Of a stretch of 64,000 bases of DNA, positions 60,766-64,000 are shown in pieces. The DNA comes from Burkholderiales bacterium (GTDB taxonomy: Bacteria > Pseudomonadota > Gammaproteobacteria > Burkholderiales > Burkholderiaceae_C). Location: the NCBI GenBank assembly GCA_017302655.1, contig JAFLDE010000009.1, positions 1 to 64,000 on the forward strand, read 5' to 3'. Made by a program: the position numbers and the translations under genes. The first letter of the stretch is position 1. Each line of letters opens with the position of its first letter. The notes under the pieces were generated by a model. It saw only the letters and a list, made by a program, of their open reading frames with translations. It searched no databases and was not told the origin of the DNA.

Positions 60766-60825
60766 GATTTGCCGACGGCCGGGCTACAGTCGTCGCAAAG
60801 ACACAGCCCGAGCAGCCTCCCCGTC

Positions 60826-61164
60826 ATGAGCAGTTCCTTCTACTTCATCGATGCCGACACCCCGTGGACCGAGTTGGGCGGCGGCATCCGCCGCAAGATC
60901 ATTGGCCACACGCCGGACCTGATGTCGGTGCTCGTGCAGTTCGACAAGGGCGCCGTTGGCGAGCCCCATCTGCACGAGGAGCACGAGCAGATCGCCGTCG
61001 TGCTGGCTGGCAGCTTTGACGCCGACATCGGCGGCGAGAAGCGCGTGCTGCGCACCGGCGACGCCTACATCGTGCCCAAGAAGGTCCTGCATGGCGTTGT
61101 CGCCCTGGAGCAGGGCTCGGTGCTGCTCGATCAGTTTTCCCCCCGTCGCGACGACTTCCTGTAG
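60826..61164 (+). CDS. kdgF: Pectin degradation cupin KdgF
   Basis: 112 residues from the ATG at 60826. The cupin metal motif GEPHLHEEHEQIAVVLAG gives H-x-H-x4-Q, and VLHGV gives the last histidine, the ligand set of KdgF. The sequence IRRKIIGHTPDLMSVLVQFDKGAVGEPH and FSPRRDDFL are typical of the family. KdgF speeds opening of 4,5-unsaturated galacturonate to the linear keto acid used by KduI. Divergent from kduD and sharing its control region. Confidence 0.92.
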   Translation: MSSSFYFIDADTPWTELGGGIRRKIIGHTPDLMSVLVQFDKGAVGEPHLHEEHEQIAVVLAGSFDADIGGEKRVLRTGDAYIVPKKVLHGVVALEQGSVLLDQFSPRRDDFL

Positions 61165-61309
61165 CCGTCGCCCCATCGCCCGACCGGCACTGCAGCGGGT
61201 CTGGCGCGAATTTGGTAGCGGGTGCCCTGCGAGCGCCCCTTGGTTTGAACGCCCCGCCCCGGCACCCCCCTGCGCCGGGCCGCGGTTCCCCCCGCACCAG
61301 GAGATGTCC

Positions 61310-64000
61310 ATGAACGCCCCCCGCCGCCACGCCGTGGCCCTTGCCGCCAGCCTGCTGGCCGCCACCACCGCCTATGCCCAGCAGACCGGCAGCACCGGAA
61401 CCCAGCAACTCGACACCGTCGTCGTCACCGGCATCCGCGCCTCTTTGGAAAGCGCGTTGAACGCCAAGCGCAACGAGCGCGGCATCGTGGACGTGGTGAA
61501 GGCCGAGGACATCGCCAAGTTCCCGGACACCAATCTGGCCGAGTCGCTGCAGCGCGTGCCCGGCGTGGTCATCGACCGCGACGCCGGCGAGGGCCGCAAC
61601 ATCACGGTGCGCGGCCTGGGTGCCGACTTCACGCGCGTGCGCATCAATGGCATCGAGGCCCTGGCCACCACCGGTGGCACGGACAGCAGTGGCGGCGCCA
61701 ACCGCAGCCGCGGATTCGACTTCAACGTCTTCGCCTCCGAACTCTTCAGCAGCCTCACGGTGCGCAAGAGCAATCAGGCCGACATCGACGAAGGCTCGCT
61801 CGGCGCCACGGTCGATCTGCAGGCCGCCCGCCCGTTGGACTTCAAGCGATTCGTGGCCACCGCCTCGGCCAAGGCCAAGTACAACGACCTCAGCGGCGAA
61901 ACCGACCCGCGCGTCGCTTTCTTGGTAAGCAACACCTTTGCCAACAACACCTTGGGCGTGCTCGTGTCAGGCGCCTACTCCAAGCGCCGCCTGTTCGAAG
62001 AGGGCTTCTCCACCGTGCGCTGGGACAACGGCGCCTCGTCGGGTGGCTGGTGCGCCCCCACCGGGGTGACGAACAACCCCAGCAACAGCACCGCCACCAC
62101 CTGCGGCCCGGCCGCCCAGGGCGTGCCGCGCGTCACCGGCAATGCCGACACCATCGCCGCCTACAACCTGGCGCGCAACGCCGCGAACTTCCACCCCCGC
62201 CTGCCGCGCTACGGCCGCCTCACCCACGAACAGGATCGCCTGGGCCTCACCGCCTCTGCACAGTGGAAGCCCAGCAGCGACACCCTGGTCACCCTGGATC
62301 TTCTCTACTCCAAGCTCGACGCGACGCGCCAAGAAGACTTCCTGCAGGCCATCAGCTTCAGCCGCACAGCAGGCGCGGGCGGCAAGCCCCAGACCAGCGT
62401 GCTGGAGACCTCCTATGCCGCCAACGGCGCCCTGCTATTCGGCCGCTACAACGGTGTGGACATCCGCGCCGAGTCGCGTTTCGACGAACTCACCACTACC
62501 TTCACCCAACCGAGCCTCACCGTTGAACACCAGTTCAGCGACGAATTGCGAGCGAGTGTCCGCCTGGGACAGGCCAAGTCGAAGTTCCGCAACCCGGTGC
62601 AGACGACCACCACGCTCGATGCGCTGAACGTCAACGGTTACGCGATCGACTTCCGCGGCAACGACCGCCTGCCTGTAATCAGCTTCCCCTTCGACGTCAC
62701 TTCGGCCACCGGGCCCCTGCAAATCGTCGGCATCCCGCAAGTCGCCAGCGGCACGCAGCCCAACACCATCGCCAACACGACGTCGAGCGAGGTCCGCATC
62801 CGTCCGCAGGGCGCGAACAACGTCAACGAGGTCGGTCAGATCGACTTGGCCTGGGAGCCGAGCAGCGACCTGGCCCTGAAGGGTGGCGTGCAGCACAAGC
62901 GCTATGCCTTCGACACTTACGAGTTCCGTCGTGTCAACCAGAACGACACCATCTTTGCCCCCGCCAGCGGGATGGCCGGCCTGACCACGCAGCTGACCGG
63001 CTTTGGCAAAGGCATGAATCTGCCGGCGGGCACCGCGACCGGCTGGGTCATTCCCAACCTGAGTGCCATCGCGGCGGCCTACGACATCTACTGCAACTGC
63101 ATCAAGAGCGGCCCCGCCGGTGGCCCGGGTGATTTCACGCTGAGTTCCATCACCAACGGCAACGCGCGCGGCAACAACCGCAAGGTGGTCGAGACCGATC
63201 AGGGCGGCTACTTGATGGCCGAGTTCTCGCAATCGCCCCTTGGCTTCCGCATCGACGGCAACTTTGGCGTCCGCTATGTGAAGACTGAGCAAGTCGCCAC
63301 CGGCTACCAGGCGGCAGCGGGCGGCACCGAGGTCACCACCGTCAACCGCTACACCGACACCCTGCCGGCGCTGAACCTCTCGGTTTCGCCGACCAATGAC
63401 ACGCGCATCCGCTTCGCGGCCGCCAAGGCCATGGCACGACCCCAGCTCGGCAACTTGAATCCGGGCGGCTCGATCTCCACCACGGGCACGCTCAGCGTCA
63501 CCTCCGGCAACCCCTTCTTGAAGCCCTTCCGCGCCAAGACCTACGACCTGAACTTCGAGTACTACCAAGGCCGCACCGCCTTCGTGGGCGTGGGTCTGTT
63601 CCGCAAGGACATCGAGACCTACATCCAGAGCCTGCGCACCAACGTGGCCTTCAAGGACACCGGCCTGCCGATGTCTCTGCTGCCCGCCAACTTCACCGGC
63701 GACGAGATCTTCCAGATCACCCAGCCCGTCAACACCCCGGGGGGCAAGCTGGATGGCTTCGAGATCAACGTGCAGCAGCCGCTGTCCTTCCTGCCTGGCA
63801 TCGGGCGGCATCTGGGCGTGCTGCTGAACTACACGCAGGTCAAGTCCAAGATCACCTACCTGGTCTCGCCCACCAGCAGTTCCGTCATCGTGGACGACCT
63901 CATCAACATGTCGCCCAAGTCGGCCAACGCCACGCTGTACTACGACGACGGCACCTTCAGCGCCCGCGTCTCAGCCTCCAAGCGCTCCAGCTTCCTGACC
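61310..64000 (+). CDS. TonB-dependent receptor for pectic oligosaccharides (partial, 3' end outside the window)
   Basis: 897 codons visible. The ATG at 61310 has GGAG 6 nt upstream; signal peptide MNAPRRHAVALAASLLAATTAYAQ. A TonB box (LDTVVVTGIRASLESAL) starts the plug domain, which continues with VEDIAKFPDTNLAESLQRVPGVVIDRDAGEGRNITVRGLGADFTRVRINGIEA. The long barrel region has alternating strands and large loops, including a loop with several cysteines. It belongs to the large CarTB-type receptors common in Caulobacter and Xanthomonas for plant glycans. The gap 61165-61309 before it shows no clear regulatory motif. Import of pectic fragments is inferred from position next to kdgF. Confidence 0.92.
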   Translation, partial: MNAPRRHAVALAASLLAATTAYAQQTGSTGTQQLDTVVVTGIRASLESALNAKRNERGIVDVVKAEDIAKFPDTNLAESLQRVPGVVIDRDAGEGRNITVRGLGADFTRVRINGIEALATTGGTDSSGGANRSRGFDFNVFASELFSSLTVRKSNQADIDEGSLGATVDLQAARPLDFKRFVATASAKAKYNDLSGETDPRVAFLVSNTFANNTLGVLVSGAYSKRRLFEEGFSTVRWDNGASSGGWCAPTGVTNNPSNSTATTCGPAAQGVPRVTGNADTIAAYNLARNAANFHPRLPRYGRLTHEQDRLGLTASAQWKPSSDTLVTLDLLYSKLDATRQEDFLQAISFSRTAGAGGKPQTSVLETSYAANGALLFGRYNGVDIRAESRFDELTTTFTQPSLTVEHQFSDELRASVRLGQAKSKFRNPVQTTTTLDALNVNGYAIDFRGNDRLPVISFPFDVTSATGPLQIVGIPQVASGTQPNTIANTTSSEVRIRPQGANNVNEVGQIDLAWEPSSDLALKGGVQHKRYAFDTYEFRRVNQNDTIFAPASGMAGLTTQLTGFGKGMNLPAGTATGWVIPNLSAIAAAYDIYCNCIKSGPAGGPGDFTLSSITNGNARGNNRKVVETDQGGYLMAEFSQSPLGFRIDGNFGVRYVKTEQVATGYQAAAGGTEVTTVNRYTDTLPALNLSVSPTNDTRIRFAAAKAMARPQLGNLNPGGSISTTGTLSVTSGNPFLKPFRAKTYDLNFEYYQGRTAFVGVGLFRKDIETYIQSLRTNVAFKDTGLPMSLLPANFTGDEIFQITQPVNTPGGKLDGFEINVQQPLSFLPGIGRHLGVLLNYTQVKSKITYLVSPTSSSVIVDDLINMSPKSANATLYYDDGTFSARVSASKRSSFLT

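Overview
The window is a high-GC, gene-dense chromosomal segment of a betaproteobacterium, most likely Burkholderiales of the Rubrivivax/Roseateles/Mitsuaria kind. The basis is the family combination: a phaCAB operon, lysA/lysR divergence, glnA with ntrBC, a TetR-headed beta-oxidation block, a PEP-CTERM protein and a pectin locus with a large TonB receptor. The assignment is inference; no 16S or marker search was possible.

Layout. 1-6 kb: the end of an FtsX-type ABC permease, tRNA-Gly(CCC), several strong hairpins, a porin plus PstS-like pair, and a RAYT (REP-associated tyrosine transposase) element that truncated a gene. 6-20 kb: glycosyltransferase, multi-rhodanese sulfurtransferase, htpX with a DUF533 gene, ahpCF, lysA/lysR, a degenerate GGDEF protein, PQQ-type sugar dehydrogenase, Nudix, maiA and pgeF. 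20-24 kb: phaCAB (PHB synthesis), followed by an array of 81-bp hairpin repeats. 24-31 kb: a CHASE2 hybrid 'kinase' that lacks its phosphoacceptor histidine, coupled to a LysM/FecR secreted protein; then AIM24, EI24, PEP-CTERM and DUF3617 proteins. 31-37 kb: the nitrogen-control locus, a CinA-type gene whose 3' end carries NtrC-like boxes, then a sigma54 promoter, glnA, a terminator, DUF4124, ntrB and ntrC.

37-50 kb: a run of minus-strand genes (EamA permease, VOC, SGNH hydrolase, NAD(P)-binding, enoyl-CoA hydratase, alpha/beta hydrolase, DUF1569), then a fatty-acid beta-oxidation set (thiolase, hotdog, bifunctional hydroxyacyl-CoA dehydrogenase/enoyl-CoA hydratase, acyl-CoA dehydrogenase, TetR) with a perfect palindrome upstream of the TetR gene, an HNH protein and two exported proteins.

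51-64 kb: a pectin/oligogalacturonide utilisation locus. On the minus strand, kduD, two sugar ABC permeases, ATPase, solute-binding protein, oligogalacturonate lyase, a single-chain pectin methylesterase-pectate lyase and an IclR/KdgR-type regulator are mostly joined by 1-4 bp stop/start overlaps. Divergently lie a kdgF cupin and a TonB-dependent receptor (cut by the window end). The kduD-kdgF gap carries two boxes resembling the KdgR operator. Together: outer-membrane import by the TonB receptor, de-esterification and cleavage by the fusion enzyme, ABC import, Ogl cleavage to unsaturated monomers, then KdgF and KduD. The later KDG kinase and aldolase and a KduI isomerase are not in the window.

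Most rewarding second looks: the pseudo-kinase/FecR pair, the methylesterase-lyase fusion with its operators, the 81-bp hairpin array, the RAYT element with duplicated ends, and the NtrC sites inside a coding sequence.
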